Below are positions 6,241-13,422 of a stretch of 16,674 nt of DNA, one piece after another. The notes below the pieces were generated by a model, which saw only the letters and a list, made by a program, of their open reading frames with translations, was not told the origin of the DNA and did no database searches. This DNA is from an uncultured Clostridia bacterium (lineage in GTDB: Bacteria; Bacillota; Clostridia; Oscillospirales; Butyricicoccaceae), in contig CAJUSB010000076.1 of assembly GCA_910589115.1 (NCBI GenBank), positions 1 through 16,674 on the forward strand. The letters are read 5' to 3'. The first letter of the stretch is position 1. Every line of letters begins with the position of its first letter. The position numbers and the translations under genes were made by a program.

Positions 6241-6272
6241 TTTGGGAAATGTAAAAAAGTTGAGAAAAATGG

Positions 6273-6301
6273 TTGCTTATCTTGGGACGAACCGATATAA
6301 T
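6273..6301 (+). promoter_or_regulatory. Promoter of the rnf operon
   Basis: TTGCTT (6273-6278) and perfect TATAAT (6296-6301) are 17 bp apart. The predicted start near 6308 gives a leader of about 145 nt before rnfC. It lies just outside the repeat block, in AT-rich sequence. No operator was recognised. Confidence 0.7.
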
Positions 6302-6307
6302 TACTAT

Positions 6308-6452
6308 GTAACAGTTTGTTCATAGTTGGCAGACTGCTGCGCGTATCTTAGGTTACGGGCCGCGCGCCGGGGACGATGGCAGCCTCCCGGCGGACTGCCC
6401 GTGCGCCGTAAACACCGCGAAATATACTTTTTTTCGCGGAGGAAGAAATAAA
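6308..6452 (+). promoter_or_regulatory. Structured 5' leader of the rnf operon
   Basis: A bulged outer stem, TTACGG-gc-CGCGC (6353-6365) with GTGCG-CCGTAA (6401-6411), encloses two mutually exclusive inner stems: GCCGGG/CCCGGC (6366-6371 with 6386-6391) and GGCAG/CTGCC (6378-6382 with 6395-6399). A separate 8-bp hairpin CCGCGAAA/TTTCGCGG (6415-6422 with 6432-6439) overlaps the first bases of the GGAGGA ribosome binding site (6438-6443). Alternative stems followed by a hairpin over the binding site are the layout of a translational riboswitch or attenuator. I could not match it to a known class. Confidence 0.45.
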
Positions 6453-7844
6453 ATGAGAGGTGAAACTTCAATGGTGTACACGTTCCGCGGCGGCATCCAC
6501 CCAGGCCCCCACAGCGACCCCGGGTACAAAGCCGCAACCAACACCAAGCCGATTGAGCTCCTGCCGGCACCTGACCAGGTCATCCTGCCCGTCTCGATGC
6601 ACATCGGCGCTCCCGCGTCCCCCATCGTCAAGGTGGGCGACATCGTGGATATGGGTCAGCCCATCGCCGAAGCCGGCGGCTTCGTCAGCGCTCCCGTCCA
6701 CGCAACCGTCTCCGGTAAAGTCATTGCTGTAGAGCCTAGACTCCACCCGAACGGCAGCAAGGTCCTGTCCATCGTCATCGAAAATGACCACGAGGACCGG
6801 CTCCATGAGTCCGTCCACCCCTACGACTTCGACGCAATGTCCAACGAGGAACGCATCGAGCTGATCCGCTCGGCCGGTATGGTCGGCCACGGCGGCGCGA
6901 CCTTCCCCACCCATGTGAAAATTCAGTCCGGCATCGGTAAAGTCGATACCATCATTGTCAACGCCGCAGAGTGCGAACCCTACATCACCAGCGACCACCG
7001 ACTGCTGCTCGAACGCCCCGAAGAAGTCATCGGCGGCCTCAAAATGCTCGTCAAAATCTTGGGCGTTTCCACCGCTATCATCGGTATCGAAGAGAACAAA
7101 GCCGATACCTTCCCCAAGATCGAACAGCTGATCGCCGGTGACTCCACGCTGAAACTTTATCCCCTGAAGTGTAAGTATCCGCAGGGCGCAGAGAAACAGC
7201 TCATCAATGCTTGCACCGGACGTGAGGTTCCCTCCGGCAAGCTGCCCGCTGACGCAGGCTGCGCCGTTTTTAACGTTGATACCGTTGGCGCAATTTATCG
7301 CCGCTTTGTTACCGGTATGCCCGTTGTGCGCCGCGTCGTTACCGTTTCCGGCTCCGCTATCGTTGAGCCCAAAAACCTTGAATGCCGGATCGGCACCCAG
7401 CTCGAACGGCTTGTAGATGCCTGCGGCGGTTTCAAAGAGCCCCCCAACAAGCTGCTGATGGGCGGCCCCATGATGGGTAATCCGCAGTTCTCTCTTGATG
7501 CTCCCGTTTTCAAGGGCACTAACGCTTTCCTCGCTTTCTGCGGCGACGAAGACAAGCGCGTTGAAAATCCCCAGTGCATCCGCTGCGGCCGCTGCATCAA
7601 TGCCTGCCCCATGCACCTGCTGCCTATGTACATGAACGTGTACGGTAAAATCGGTGATTTCGATAAATCAGTTGAGGTCGGTATGCTCGACTGTATCGAG
7701 TGCGGCTCCTGCGCCTACATCTGCCCCGCCCGCATCCCGCTGGTGCAGCAGTTCCGGCTGAGCAAAGGCCAGATCATGGCCAAGCGCGCTGCCGACCGCG
7801 CCGCCGCTGAGGCTAAGGCAAAGGCCGAAGCCGAGAAAAAGTAA
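6453..7844 (+). CDS. rnfC: Rnf complex subunit C (NADH/flavin/iron-sulfur subunit)
   Basis: RnfC is the peripheral subunit that exchanges electrons with NAD(H) in the ferredoxin:NAD+ oxidoreductase. The 463-residue protein starts with the family hallmark FRGGIHPG (11-18). It has a barrel-sandwich segment (about 45-95), the nucleotide/flavin loop GMVGHGGATFPTHVK (142-156), and two [4Fe-4S] motifs: C375/C378/C381/C385 and C414/C417/C420/C424. It ends in an Ala/Lys/Glu-rich tail (about 444-463). Start: GGAGGA lies 9 nt before ATG 6453. A second ATG at 6471 (GAGGTG 8 nt before it) gives MVYTFRGGIHP, which fits the family N-terminus equally well. It is first in the six-gene operon, 18 nt before rnfD. 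Codon use favours C-ending codons (proline mostly CCC), unlike the distal operon genes. Confidence 0.96.
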   Translation: MRGETSMVYTFRGGIHPGPHSDPGYKAATNTKPIELLPAPDQVILPVSMHIGAPASPIVKVGDIVDMGQPIAEAGGFVSAPVHATVSGKVIAVEPRLHPNGSKVLSIVIENDHEDRLHESVHPYDFDAMSNEERIELIRSAGMVGHGGATFPTHVKIQSGIGKVDTIIVNAAECEPYITSDHRLLLERPEEVIGGLKMLVKILGVSTAIIGIEENKADTFPKIEQLIAGDSTLKLYPLKCKYPQGAEKQLINACTGREVPSGKLPADAGCAVFNVDTVGAIYRRFVTGMPVVRRVVTVSGSAIVEPKNLECRIGTQLERLVDACGGFKEPPNKLLMGGPMMGNPQFSLDAPVFKGTNAFLAFCGDEDKRVENPQCIRCGRCINACPMHLLPMYMNVYGKIGDFDKSVEVGMLDCIECGSCAYICPARIPLVQQFRLSKGQIMAKRAADRAAAEAKAKAEAEKK

Positions 7845-7862
7845 AAGGGAGGTACCTATACG

Positions 7863-8864
7863 ATGTATGATTTAAGTAAAGTAGTCGTCACCTCCTCGCC
7901 CCATATTAAATCGGATGAGGATACCAGAAGTGTGATGTTCGATGTGATCATCGCCCTTCTGCCCGCGCTCGCGGTGGCGTTCTATACCTTCGGTGCGCGT
8001 GCGCTCGTCATTACCTGCGCTGCCGTTATCGCCTGCGTGCTTGGCGAATACCTGTACTGCCGCGCAGTCGGACGTGAGCCGACCATCGGCGACTGCTCCG
8101 CTGTTGTTACCGGCCTGCTGCTCGCCTACAATGTCCCTGTGACGGCCCCCATTTGGATGCCCGTCCTCGGCGGCCTGTTCGCGATTATCATTGTCAAAAT
8201 GCTCTTTGGCGGCATTGGCAAAAACTTTATCAACCCCGCTATCGGCGGACGCGCTTTCATGATGGCCTGCTGGCCCGCGCTGATGACTGCGTTTGTCAAT
8301 CCTCATACCAGCATGAGCCCCATCGGCTCGACTGCTGATGTTGTCACCTCCGCGACGCCCCTTGCCGCGCTCAAGACCGGCACACTCGCTGATGTGACCC
8401 TGCTTGACATGCTGCTCGGCCAGACCGGCGGCGTGATCGGCGAAACCTGCGCCCTTGCACTGATTGCAGGCGGCATATACCTGCTCGTGCGCAAGGTGAT
8501 TACCATTAACATCCCCGCGGCGTACATCCTGACCGTTGCTGTACTTACATTCCTGTTCCCTATGGGCGGCCAGCCGCGTCTGGAATGGATGCTCAGCCAG
8601 GTGCTTTCCGGCGGCCTGATGCTCGGTGCTATCTTTATGGCGACCGACTACGCGACCAGCCCGGTGACTCCGAAGGGCCAGGTGATCTTCGGCGTGGGCT
8701 GCGGTCTGCTGACCGTATTTATCCGCTACTTCGGCGGCCTGCCGGAGGGCGTTTCGTACTCGATCATGATTATGAACGCGCTGGTTTGGGCGATTGATGC
8801 ATATACCCATCCGCGCAAGTTCGGTTATCCCGCAAAGGCGGCAAAGAAGGAGGCGCAGGGTTAA
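7863..8864 (+). CDS. rnfD: Rnf complex subunit D (membrane, covalent FMN)
   Basis: RnfD is an integral membrane subunit carrying FMN covalently bound to a threonine, and is part of the ion-translocating core. The 333-residue protein is highly hydrophobic with about nine or ten membrane helices. Family segments include SPHIKS near the N-terminus, GGIGKNFINPAIGGRAFM (116-133), and the flavinylation region VVTSATPLAAL (160-170), where T165 is the expected FMN-bearing residue. The usual motif is SGATPL; here the residue before SAT is Thr and the glycine is missing, a small deviation. The ATDYATSP segment late in the protein is also typical. GGGAGG precedes the start. The stop overlaps the rnfG start by 1 nt (TAATG), indicating coupled translation. 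Confidence 0.96.
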   Translation: MYDLSKVVVTSSPHIKSDEDTRSVMFDVIIALLPALAVAFYTFGARALVITCAAVIACVLGEYLYCRAVGREPTIGDCSAVVTGLLLAYNVPVTAPIWMPVLGGLFAIIIVKMLFGGIGKNFINPAIGGRAFMMACWPALMTAFVNPHTSMSPIGSTADVVTSATPLAALKTGTLADVTLLDMLLGQTGGVIGETCALALIAGGIYLLVRKVITINIPAAYILTVAVLTFLFPMGGQPRLEWMLSQVLSGGLMLGAIFMATDYATSPVTPKGQVIFGVGCGLLTVFIRYFGGLPEGVSYSIMIMNALVWAIDAYTHPRKFGYPAKAAKKEAQG

Positions 8865-9427
8865 TGGCTGAGAAAAAAGGCAATGAGATGGTACGCCTGT
8901 GCGTTGTACTGTTCCTCATTACATTGGTTTCGGCAACGCTGCTGGGCTTTGTGAACTCGGTCACTGCCCCGCAGATCGAAATGAATAAGGAAATGACCCG
9001 TGCAGAGGCAATGGCGCTGCTCATCCCGGACAGTGAATTTGAGCTGTTGGAGGAAGAGGTCATTTCAGACAGCGGCGCACCGACGCTGAAAAATATTTAC
9101 AAGGCTGTGCAGGGCGGTGAAACCATTGGCTACTGCATGGAGGCCCTGCCGTCCGGCTTTGGCGGTGAGCTGACCGTGGTTGTCGGCATCCTGAAGGATG
9201 GCACCATTGCGGGTGCGCAGGTAACCAGCCACGCGGAAACCCCCGGCCTTGGCGCAAAGAGCCAGTCCGACTGGATCGACCAGTATGCCGGTATGCCGGC
9301 AGACGGTTCGCTGGCCGTGACGAAGGACGGCGGTTCGGTTGTGTCGATTACTGGCGCGACCATCACCAGCCGCGCGGTTACGCTTGGCGTAAACACCGCA
9401 GCCGCCTACGCGGCATCATTGGAATAA
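8864..9427 (+). CDS. rnfG: Rnf complex subunit G (membrane-anchored covalent-FMN subunit)
   Basis: RnfG has one N-terminal membrane helix (about 11-31) and an extracytoplasmic FMN-binding domain. It carries electrons between iron-sulfur and flavin sites of the complex. The 187-residue protein has the conserved HAETPGLG (123-130) and the flavinylation motif SITGATITSRAV (161-172), with T166 as the expected FMN-bound threonine. An ApbE-type flavin transferase would be required, and none is encoded in this window. The length is usual for the family. Translation is probably coupled to rnfD through the overlapping stop/start. Confidence 0.95.
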   Translation: MAEKKGNEMVRLCVVLFLITLVSATLLGFVNSVTAPQIEMNKEMTRAEAMALLIPDSEFELLEEEVISDSGAPTLKNIYKAVQGGETIGYCMEALPSGFGGELTVVVGILKDGTIAGAQVTSHAETPGLGAKSQSDWIDQYAGMPADGSLAVTKDGGSVVSITGATITSRAVTLGVNTAAAYAASLE

Positions 9428-9441
9428 GGAGGCCGTAAGCG

Positions 9442-10062
9442 ATGAATATTATGAATGAACTGAAAAACGGCGTGCTGCTTGACAACCCGGTTTTCATGCA
9501 GACGATCGGCCTCTGCCCGGCGCTGGCAACGACCACCTCGCTGTCGAACGCGATTGGCATGGGCTTTGCCGCAACGGTGATACTGATTGCGTCCAATATT
9601 GTTATTTCGGCGCTGCGTAAGTTTATCCCTGACAAGGTGCGTATTGCGGCATTTATTACGGTTATTGCGGCATTCGTTACCATTGTTGACCTGTCTCTCC
9701 AGGCCTTTATCCCAGCGCTTGCGGCATCGCTCGGCCTGTTCCTGCCGCTGATCGTGGTAAACTGTATCATTCTGGGGCGTGCGGAGGCATATGCTTCCAA
9801 GAACCAGGTGCTGCCCTCCGCGCTGGACGGCTTGTGCATGGGGCTTGGCTTCACGTTTGCGCTGGTGCTGATGGGCTTTTTCCGCGAACTGCTGGGCGCC
9901 GGCACGATTGCCTCCGGCATCATCAGTGCAAAGGGGATTGAAATCCCTGGCCTGAGCGCTTATCCGGCTACCATGATGATCCTGCCCGCAGGCGGGTTTA
10001 TGATGATGGGCTTCATTTTCGCGGCACTTCAATACATCATGCGCAAAAAGGAGGGGAAGTAA
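9442..10062 (+). CDS. rnfE: Rnf complex subunit E (integral membrane)
   Basis: RnfE is an integral membrane subunit that pairs with RnfA as inverted-topology homologues and helps hold a [2Fe-2S] cluster at the centre of the membrane. The 206-residue protein has about six helices. The two conserved cysteines sit in TIGLCPALATTTS (C25) and LIVVNCIILG (C108), matching the family positions. RAEAYASKN follows the second. AGGAGG precedes ATG 9442. The rnfA start immediately follows its stop, and the rnfA ribosome binding site (AAAGGAGGGG) lies inside its last codons. Confidence 0.96.
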   Translation: MNIMNELKNGVLLDNPVFMQTIGLCPALATTTSLSNAIGMGFAATVILIASNIVISALRKFIPDKVRIAAFITVIAAFVTIVDLSLQAFIPALAASLGLFLPLIVVNCIILGRAEAYASKNQVLPSALDGLCMGLGFTFALVLMGFFRELLGAGTIASGIISAKGIEIPGLSAYPATMMILPAGGFMMMGFIFAALQYIMRKKEGK

Positions 10063-10680
10063 ATGAGCTTCGCATTTCCGGAAGCGATGGGCATTGGTGA
10101 GATTTTCTCACTGGCTGTCGCGGCGATTTTAGTAAATAACTACATCCTCGTCCAGTTCCTTGGCTGCTGCTCGTTCTTTGGTGTTTCCAAGAAAACGGAT
10201 ACTGCGGTTGGCATGGGCATGGCGGTTATTTTTGTCATGGCGCTGGCTGCTGCGGTATCGTGGGCGGTATGGTATTTCATTCTGGAGCCGCTCGGCCTCC
10301 AGTACATGCGGACGATAGCGTTTATTCTGGTTATTGCAACGCTGGTGCAGTTTGTGGAAATGTTCATGAAAAAGTCCATGCCTGCGCTGTATCAGGCGCT
10401 TGGCATTTTCCTGCCGCTGATCACGACAAACTGTGCAGTGCTGGGTGCGGCGATCACGAACATTGACAGCGGCTATTCCTTCATTGGGTCGGTCGTATAC
10501 GGCGTGGCATCGGGTATTGGCTATACGCTTGCGATTGTAATTTTTGCATCGATCCGTGAGCGTCTGGACGCGACGGCGGACTGCCCGAAATGCTTTGAGG
10601 GTTTTCCGATCCAACTGATAGCGGCGGCGCTGCTGGCGATGTCCTTCATGGGCTTCTCCGGTCTGAGCCTGCCACTGTAA
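10063..10680 (+). CDS. rnfA: Rnf complex subunit A (integral membrane)
   Basis: RnfA is the partner of RnfE in the membrane core. The 205-residue protein has about six helices with cysteines in VQFLGCCSFFGVSKK (C35, C36) and ITTNCAVLGAA (C124). The second of each conserved pair contributes to the shared [2Fe-2S] site in the family. The extra adjacent cysteine (CC where relatives often have one Cys, as in GxCPxL) is a minor point. ATG directly follows the rnfE stop, with the ribosome binding site in rnfE, so translation is probably coupled. 31 nt separate it from rnfB. Confidence 0.96.
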   Translation: MSFAFPEAMGIGEIFSLAVAAILVNNYILVQFLGCCSFFGVSKKTDTAVGMGMAVIFVMALAAAVSWAVWYFILEPLGLQYMRTIAFILVIATLVQFVEMFMKKSMPALYQALGIFLPLITTNCAVLGAAITNIDSGYSFIGSVVYGVASGIGYTLAIVIFASIRERLDATADCPKCFEGFPIQLIAAALLAMSFMGFSGLSLPL

Positions 10681-10711
10681 ACCCTGATATTGGAAGGAGT
10701 GAAAACGAAAA

Positions 10712-11590
10712 ATGCAGAATATCATATATGCGGCGGCATCTTTGAGCATCATGGGGCTGCTGTTCGCCCTGCTGCTCGGCTTCGCCTCTAAGATTTTCGC
10801 GGTTGAGGTAGATGAGCGTGTACCGAAGGTGCGCGACTGTCTGCCGGGCGCGAACTGCGGCGGCTGCGGATATCCGGGCTGTGACGGCCTGGCTGCGGCG
10901 ATTGTAGCGGGCACGGCGCCGGTGAACGGGTGTCCGGTAGGCGGTGCGTCGGCTGCGGAAAAGATTGCGGCGGTCATGGGCGTTGAGCCAGCATCTGGTG
11001 ACAGGATGGTAGCCCATGTACATTGCAATGGCGGCTGCAACGCGAAGGACAAGGCGAAGTATGAAGGGCTTCAGGACTGCAATGCGGCGATACGTGTTGC
11101 GGGCGGGCCGAAGGAATGTGCATTTGGGTGCATGGGGCTTGGCTCATGTGTGAAGGCGTGTGCATTTGACGCGCTGCACATAGAGAACGGCACAGCGGTT
11201 GTTGATGCTGAGAAGTGTGTTGCGTGTGGCAAATGTGTTGCCACATGTCCGAAGAAGCTGATTGACCTTGTACCGGCGAAGAACGTGGTACATGTCAACT
11301 GCATGAACCGAGACAAGGGCCCGGCTGCAATGAAGGTATGTGAGGTTGCGTGCATTGGCTGCAAGATGTGCGAAAAGACCTGCAAATTCGATGCAATTCA
11401 TGTAGAGAACAACGTAGCCAAGATTGACTACACCAAGTGCAAAAACTGCAAGATGTGTGCCAAGGCCTGCCCGAAGGGCTGCATAGAGCCGGTTCCGACG
11501 GCAGAAGAGAAGGAAAAATTCGCAGCCATGCAGAAGGCGCAGGCTGAAAAGGCCAAGCAGGCTGCTGCTGCGAAGTCCGCCGACGCCTAA
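10712..11590 (+). CDS. rnfB: Rnf complex subunit B (multi-cluster ferredoxin-like subunit)
   Basis: RnfB accepts electrons from reduced ferredoxin. The 292-residue protein has an N-terminal membrane helix (about 5-30) and a [4Fe-4S] domain with C49/C52/C57/C74 in the ANCGGCGYPGC region. A cysteine-rich linker follows (C105, C109, C123). Four ferredoxin-type motifs then begin at C136, C169, C214 and C243, ending C150, C179, C224 and C253. Total cysteine content suits about six clusters. It ends with a charged Ala/Lys/Gln tail (about 265-292). GGAAGGAG precedes ATG by about 12 nt. Proline codons are almost all CCG (12 of 13), unlike rnfC. The last codons run straight into repeat copy III. Confidence 0.96.
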   Translation: MQNIIYAAASLSIMGLLFALLLGFASKIFAVEVDERVPKVRDCLPGANCGGCGYPGCDGLAAAIVAGTAPVNGCPVGGASAAEKIAAVMGVEPASGDRMVAHVHCNGGCNAKDKAKYEGLQDCNAAIRVAGGPKECAFGCMGLGSCVKACAFDALHIENGTAVVDAEKCVACGKCVATCPKKLIDLVPAKNVVHVNCMNRDKGPAAMKVCEVACIGCKMCEKTCKFDAIHVENNVAKIDYTKCKNCKMCAKACPKGCIEPVPTAEEKEKFAAMQKAQAEKAKQAAAAKSADA

Positions 11591-11982
11591 GCGCCTGCGC
11601 GGCGGGCGGTCCTGTGCGGACGGCACCAGAGGGCGCTGCCCTCTGGACTCCCGCGCCTACGCGGCGGGCGGTCCTGTGCGGACGGCACCAGAGGGCGCTG
11701 CCCTCTGGACTCCTGCTGGGGCTTTGCCCCAGACCCCGAGATGCTGACGCATCTCTGCCTCGCCTGCGGGCGGGACGGGGGTTTTGGATTTTTGATTGAA
11801 TTGGTATGATGTCAGCCAATTTGCTGCAATACCTCATTGGGGATGTTTTAAGGTATATGTTTGCTTATGACCGGCCCGCCATAACGACAGCGGGCCGGTC
11901 GGCCGACTGCGGTGGTTACGGCTTACTAACGTATCGCTTCATACGGTATGGACCAGCCCGCCAGAAGGACAGCGGGCTGGTC
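11591..11982 (+). repeat. Composite dispersed repeat, copy III, with tandem duplication
   Basis: The 62-bp module A occurs twice in tandem (11591-11652, 11653-11714), beginning at the base after the rnfB stop. Then come CTGGGGC/GCCCCAG and GAGATGC/GCATCTC hairpins and the GGCGGGACGGGGG core (about 11768-11780). About 90 bases later there are two palindromes: GACCGGCCCGC (11869-11879 with 11890-11900) and GACCAGCCCGC (11951-11961 with 11972-11982), with loops CATAACGACA and CAGAAGGACA. The polarity matches copies I and II. It may double as the rnf operon terminator region. Confidence 0.85.
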
Positions 11983-12076
11983 GGGGTAATGCGGTGATTT
12001 CCGCATTTTCTCCTGCCTGCATTCACGATTTTTTTGTGGGTGTCAGATTAAATGATGATGAAAGGAGCAGGCTCCT
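11983..12076. other. Leader of the membrane-anchored GH-like gene
   Basis: About 90 bases with a T-rich stretch (GATTTTTTTGTGGG near 12028). No convincing -35/-10 pair was found. AGGAG (12063-12067) pairs with CTCCT (12072-12076) across a 4-nt loop, placing the ribosome binding site in a small hairpin that abuts the ATG at 12077. Confidence 0.5.
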
Positions 12077-13333
12077 ATGAGAGACCGGTATGGCTACCGC
12101 CCTTATCGGGGCAGCCGCGTGCGTCGGCGCGGGGTGATTATCAATATAATACTTGCGTTGGCAATTCTTTCAGCAGCGGTTTGGGTACTTTGCCTGCTGC
12201 TTCCTCTTGATGAGAATGGGCTGCGTTTTCCCGGTCAGGACAAGGTCACAGCCGACAACACGGACAATGCTTCTGATACGGAGAAGGATGCGCCTGTATC
12301 CGGCGGCAGTGCGGAATCGGATACACCTGATACGAAAGATTCTGCATCGTCAGCGGAGGCTGATGATGTTCCGCCGCAGAAGGATTCCGGCAATGATTCG
12401 GCAGACGTCTCGGCGGCGGATGACGAAAAAGAGCGTGCATCCAGCAAAAAAGTGAAGTTTTCCAGCGATTTGTCCTCACTGAAAAACGTAGGAAAGACAA
12501 CGCCGCTGTTTTCAGCAAGGCCGGAAAGTCCCCGGAATAACCGCATGATACAGCTTTCGGCGAAGCAGCTTGCTGACAGTACGGACCGGCTGCTTGCATT
12601 ATATGAAAGTGGTGCAGTATCCGGCGCTGTGGTCACGATGAAGGATGAAGACGGTGTTATTTATTATCCGTCAGAGCTTCCGGAGCTTCAAAACCGCAGT
12701 GACATTGTACGTCCTGTAGATGGATTGACTGATGCGCTGGCCCGCCTGCGTACAGCGGGAATGCCAGTGGCTGCGGTGATGTATGCGCATAGGGATGATT
12801 TGTATGCGCGGCGGGATGAATCCATTGCCCTGCAAAACATCAAAAATGTAGGCTGGCGCGACCCGGATTCCCGGATCTTCCTGGACCCGGCGAATGAGGA
12901 AGCAAACGCCTATTTGACCGGCATTGCAAAAGAGCTGGAAGGTCTGGGCTTCCAGGAGCTGATTTTGCGCGGTGTGGGATATCCGTCCTATGGCTGGCTC
13001 CAGCGGATCGCCTATGCGGAGGATCGGTTTGGGACAGTGACTGATTTTGTTACGGCGGTGCAGACGGCAGCACCGTCCGCCAAAGTATCGGTCTGGCTGG
13101 ATTCCCCCAGCCTGCCGCAGAATGAGGATACCGGGCAGTCAGTCAATGCGCTTTATGAGGCGGCGTTCCGGGTTTACGCGGAGCTGCCGGAGGAAGGCTA
13201 TGATCCGCTGTATTCGGCAGTGTCCGCCGCTGCCGGTGCAAATGCAAAGCTGGTTGCAGCGGTTCCCGGTCTGTCAGCTGCGGAGGGGATTCCTGCTGTA
13301 TTGCTGGATATTCCGTTGGATGAATTCCAATAA
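12077..13333 (+). CDS. Membrane-anchored protein resembling DUF4015 (putative glycoside hydrolase)
   Basis: The 418-residue protein has a basic cytoplasmic N-terminus (1-18), one membrane helix (about 19-42), a Ser/Asp/Thr-rich low-complexity linker (about 50-130), then an extracytoplasmic domain (about 155-418). That domain resembles the DUF4015 glycosidase-like TIM barrel: GAVVTMKDEDGVIYY (183-197) for the family 'vKDddG' strand, MPVAAVMYAHRDD (229-241), DPDSRIFLDPANEE (262-275) and GFQELILRGVGYPSYG (291-306). The last replaces the family's usual F-DEIQFDYVRFP-like strand, so the usual acidic catalytic pattern is altered. It could be a cell-wall-associated hydrolase or a non-catalytic sugar-binding relative. 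It stands alone, convergent with pncB. The family assignment is by resemblance only. Confidence 0.65.
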   Translation: MRDRYGYRPYRGSRVRRRGVIINIILALAILSAAVWVLCLLLPLDENGLRFPGQDKVTADNTDNASDTEKDAPVSGGSAESDTPDTKDSASSAEADDVPPQKDSGNDSADVSAADDEKERASSKKVKFSSDLSSLKNVGKTTPLFSARPESPRNNRMIQLSAKQLADSTDRLLALYESGAVSGAVVTMKDEDGVIYYPSELPELQNRSDIVRPVDGLTDALARLRTAGMPVAAVMYAHRDDLYARRDESIALQNIKNVGWRDPDSRIFLDPANEEANAYLTGIAKELEGLGFQELILRGVGYPSYGWLQRIAYAEDRFGTVTDFVTAVQTAAPSAKVSVWLDSPSLPQNEDTGQSVNALYEAAFRVYAELPEEGYDPLYSAVSAAAGANAKLVAAVPGLSAAEGIPAVLLDIPLDEFQ

Positions 13334-13361
13334 GCCCCTATTATGACGATAGGAAAAACAG

Positions 13362-13408
13362 AAAAACACGGCAGTGCCTAAAAAACATCTGCCGTGTTTT
13401 TTTATATA
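13362..13408. terminator. Bidirectional intrinsic terminator between convergent genes
   Basis: A perfect 13-bp stem (13362-13374 with 13389-13401, AAAAACACGGCAG/CTGCCGTGTTTTT) is followed by further T and AT-rich sequence on the plus strand. The matching A run gives a T run on the minus strand. It serves both the gene ending at 13333 and the minus-strand gene ending at 13423. Confidence 0.9.
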
Positions 13409-13422
13409 TTATATATTAGAGC

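Larger units (their letters stand above)
5832..6272. other. Hairpin- and repeat-rich intergenic region upstream of rnf
   Basis: No gene is supported here. Long open frames on both strands come from GC-rich repeat sequence. Contents in order: a 16-bp hairpin (5875-5909), a 12-bp hairpin (5942-5953 with 5964-5975, GGTTCGGGCCGC/GCGGCCCGAACC), composite repeat copy IV in inverted orientation (5990-6240), and AT-rich sequence leading to the rnf promoter. Confidence 0.75.

Noticed and set aside
5884..6323. Long open frames on both strands between the protease and rnf
   Set aside because: They fall within GC-rich hairpin and repeat sequence, are Arg/Pro/Gly/Ala-rich, and do not stay intact in the other copies of the same repeat.
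6372..6400. Fluoride riboswitch in the rnf leader
   Set aside because: A GATGG and some C/G runs are similar, but the conserved CTGATG segment and pseudoknot arrangement are absent, and rnf is not a typical fluoride-controlled gene.
6468..7616. 382-codon open frame on the minus strand inside rnfC
   Set aside because: It is the antisense shadow of rnfC, produced by its codon bias. It has no ribosome binding site and no recognisable domain, while the plus strand encodes a complete RnfC.
7872..8810. 312-codon minus-strand open frame opposite rnfD
   Set aside because: Its composition (His/Gly/Ala/Asp-rich) is the mirror image of a hydrophobic membrane protein gene. The plus frame is a clear rnfD.
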